Source of the DNA: Bacteroidales bacterium
GTDB lineage: Bacteria > Bacteroidota > Bacteroidia > Bacteroidales > UBA932
Direction: 5' to 3'
Length of the DNA stretch: 64,000 nucleotides
Assembly (NCBI GenBank): GCA_017535125.1
Contig: JAFXUS010000057.1
Location: forward strand, 62,001 to 126,000
Shown here: one piece after another, positions 62,494 through 64,000 of the stretch
Layout of the letters: every line of letters starts with the position of its first letter
Position numbering within the stretch: position 1 is the stretch's first letter
Notes under the pieces: model-generated
The model's database searches: none
What the model was told of the DNA's origin: nothing
Seen by the model: only the letters and a program-made list of their open reading frames with translations
Position numbers and translations under genes: made by a program

Positions 62494-62939
62494 TGAAGGA
62501 GGAATTCAAGCTGGACAACCAGCTTTGTTTCCGGCTCTACACGGCCTCGCGCCTGATCACGCAGGCGTATCATCCCTTGCTCTCCGAGCAGGGGTTGACC
62601 TATCCCCAGTACCTGGTGCTGCTGGTCCTGTGGGAGAAGGACGCCCAGCCCGTGAACGACATCGCCAAACGTCTGTTGCTGGAGACCAATACGGTCACTC
62701 CGCTGCTCCAGCGTATGGAAAAGGAGGGCGTCCTGACCCGCAGGAAAGGGGAGCAGGACGCCCGCCAGATGATCGTTTCCCTGACCCGGAAGGGAAAGGA
62801 ACTCCAGAAGAAACTGGCCGACGTGCCCGCAACCGTAGGCAAGGCGGTACTGTGCAAGAGCGTGACGGCTGAAACCGCTCCGGAGCTGTTCCGGATGTTG
62901 GACGACATCATCGCCAAGCTCAGTTGCGTTTCAGAATAA
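62493..62939 (+). CDS. MarR/OhrR family transcriptional regulator
   Basis: 148 residues. A winged HTH (PVNDIAKRLLLETNTVTPLL, QRMEKEGVLTRRKGEQDARQ) matches OhrR. The N-terminal Cys in DNQLCFRLYTASRLI is at the position of the OhrR redox Cys, which is oxidised by organic peroxides to release DNA. It starts on the last base of the peroxidase stop (TAATG). It may control this operon and possibly the palindromes upstream of the ferritin gene. It overlaps the convergent hydrolase gene by 9 bases. Confidence 0.92.
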   Translation: MKEEFKLDNQLCFRLYTASRLITQAYHPLLSEQGLTYPQYLVLLVLWEKDAQPVNDIAKRLLLETNTVTPLLQRMEKEGVLTRRKGEQDARQMIVSLTRKGKELQKKLADVPATVGKAVLCKSVTAETAPELFRMLDDIIAKLSCVSE

Positions 62940-63665
62940 GCGCTGGATCCTGGCGGCAATTTCGTCCGGGTGATCCACCAGCAGCTGCCCGTGGTTCATC
63001 CTGGGGAAGACCTCCACATGCGCGGCCGGGCATAGCTTGAGCAGGTGCCTGGCCTGCGGCTTGGCCACGAAGGCCTCCCTGGTGCCGTACCAGAAGTGGA
63101 TGTCGGCCCCGTGGATGGATTCCAACTTGTTGGTATAGACGTCCTTGTAGCCGTCGCGGACGGCTTTTCCCTTGCCGGACGGCCACACCTTTTTGCACTC
63201 TTCCAACAACACGTCGAAATAGTGGGAATGGAACACCCATTTCCAGAATCCCGTCCAGTGGTAGCAGGTCCAGACGTTGAGGCTCTGGTAGTAGCGCAGC
63301 GGGTCCACGCTCCACTTGGGTAGCGGAAGCAGGGGAGCGGCGTCCAGGATGGCGTGGTCGATGACGATCTCGTTCCGCTCCAGGATGCGGGAGAGGATCT
63401 TCCCGCCCAGCGAGAGGCCGTAGGCGATGTCGAGATGCCCGTCCAGGTGCTCCCGAACGTATCGGATGGCCTGCGCCGCCTGGTCGTCGACGGAGGTGAA
63501 GCGGGACTCCTGCCCGATCAGGAAGCCGTCGATTCCGACCGCGACGATGTCATATTTGTCTTTCAGCAGCCCGATCAGCGGCAGGAAGATCTCGTGCGAC
63601 ACGCCCAACCCGGGAATCAGCAACAGGCGCGGATTCCCGGGATTGCCGTATGTATGGAACGTCAT
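62931..63665 (-). CDS. Alpha/beta hydrolase
   Basis: 244 residues. An alpha/beta fold opens with LLLIPGLGVSHEIFLPLIGL (oxyanion region). The nucleophile elbow is YGLSLGG (Ser85) and the catalytic His sits in MNHGQLLVDHP. There is no signal peptide. The substrate is unknown. It starts 1 base after the stop of the carboxylesterase-like gene and is probably cotranscribed with it. Confidence 0.85.
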   Translation of the reverse strand: MTFHTYGNPGNPRLLLIPGLGVSHEIFLPLIGLLKDKYDIVAVGIDGFLIGQESRFTSVDDQAAQAIRYVREHLDGHLDIAYGLSLGGKILSRILERNEIVIDHAILDAAPLLPLPKWSVDPLRYYQSLNVWTCYHWTGFWKWVFHSHYFDVLLEECKKVWPSGKGKAVRDGYKDVYTNKLESIHGADIHFWYGTREAFVAKPQARHLLKLCPAAHVEVFPRMNHGQLLVDHPDEIAARIQRLF

Positions 63666-63666
63666 C

Positions 63667-64000
63667 TTATTTCAGGGGCTGCCCCATCTCGGACGCCTCG
63701 GCGTCGGCCGCGTCCAGCTTGAAGAGCATGAAGTTGTCGTTCTCCTTGGTGCAGGGCGTCCACTCGCCGCCGTCCGGGCCGTTCGGGTCGCTGTACTTGG
63801 CGAAGTTGGTCCAGGCGGTCAGCATCTTCTCGGAGAGGTCCCAGTCGCCCTTCGTCCAGGGACGCCAGCAGTGCTGCAGGGACTTGAACACGAACCAGAG
63901 ATCGGAGGAGTGGAACGCGCCCTTGAGCCTGTCCTCGGGGTGCGAGCCGTCGTCCGGCAGCGGACGGGCGAACTCGTAGGCCCAGGCCTTGGCGCCCAGC
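63667..64000 (-). CDS. Carboxylesterase type B family protein (partial, N-terminus beyond window)
   Basis: About 110 C-terminal residues. LGAKAWAYEFARPLPDDGSH, then KGAFHSSDLWFVFKSLQHCW carrying the catalytic His of the triad (FHSSD), and LTAWTNFAKYSDPNGPDGGE as the typical final helix, identify a type B carboxylesterase/para-nitrobenzyl esterase. Its nucleophile lies outside the window. The substrate is unknown. Confidence 0.85.
   Translation of the reverse strand, partial: LGAKAWAYEFARPLPDDGSHPEDRLKGAFHSSDLWFVFKSLQHCWRPWTKGDWDLSEKMLTAWTNFAKYSDPNGPDGGEWTPCTKENDNFMLFKLDAADAEASEMGQPLK

Overview
The window looks like chromosomal DNA of a GC-rich member of the Bacteroidales. The evidence is the recurrent -7 promoter element TAnnTTTG in front of most transcription units, a UpxY-type NusG paralogue beside a polysaccharide locus, fimbrillin-like lipoproteins with SPII signals, a ParE-type topoisomerase, PdxB, DUF4491, a single-chain pyruvate:ferredoxin oxidoreductase, and a tRNA without encoded CCA. 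The genus cannot be fixed from the sequence alone; a gut or rumen lineage fits. Genes are dense, many starts overlap the previous stop as ATGA, and no gene-free stretch exceeds about 220 bases.

Region 1 (1-15189, mostly minus strand) is a surface polysaccharide locus. Reading from right to left it has an initiating sugar-phosphate transferase, a UpxY-like antiterminator, a 59-codon ORF and a large lipoprotein with a fimbrillin-like N-terminus and leucine-rich repeats. After a plus-strand nucleotidyltransferase gene come an SGNH hydrolase, a small outer-membrane barrel, a flippase, an FrhB-like Fe-S protein, a polysaccharide pyruvyl transferase, a hexapeptide acetyltransferase, two GT2 glycosyltransferases, a membrane acyltransferase and a GT8 glycosyltransferase cut by the window edge.

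Region 2 (15325-30051) holds the rpsF-rpsR-rplI operon and a membrane-bound AraC-type regulator. Then come two paralogous histidine-kinase/response-regulator pairs that flank a fimbrillin-like lipoprotein. An operon of DUF1573, parE, an ABC exporter, a kinase-less TPR membrane protein and a small membrane protein follows, and a 2x[4Fe-4S] ferredoxin closes the region.

Region 3 (30102-43477) is mostly metabolism: an unusual LysR-HTH/amidohydrolase fusion, an acyl-CoA synthetase, an M16 peptidase, pyruvate:ferredoxin oxidoreductase, pdxB, fabD, tRNA-Arg(CCG), a GNAT acetyltransferase and the 3' remnant of an outer-membrane barrel gene.

Region 4 (43474-53424) starts with a large GH2 beta-galactosidase with an inserted LamG-like domain, flanked on its other side by an EamA transporter remnant. 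Small accessory genes follow: a secreted protein, a DUF2975/YozG-type regulator pair, a YiiX-like hydrolase, a bile acid:sodium symporter family protein with three small upstream genes, DUF1294, an ICMT-like methyltransferase, an SGNH lipoprotein, a GNAT protein and a rubredoxin.

Region 5 (53469-64000) has an acyltransferase/phosphoesterase/acyltransferase/YhfC operon, an AraC regulator with a possible frameshift at its start, a DUF4491 operon, an MptD-like membrane protein, and a divergent ZIP transporter versus ferritin/glutathione peroxidase/OhrR-like operon (metal and peroxide handling). Two alpha/beta hydrolases end the window, the last one partial.

The most unusual items are the LysR-amidohydrolase fusion, the duplicated TPR-kinase modules around a fimbrillin gene, an 8-5-8 palindromic repeat that appears to act as a terminator, leaderless-looking promoters, and a 20-bp perfect hairpin that includes the 3' end of the tRNA.
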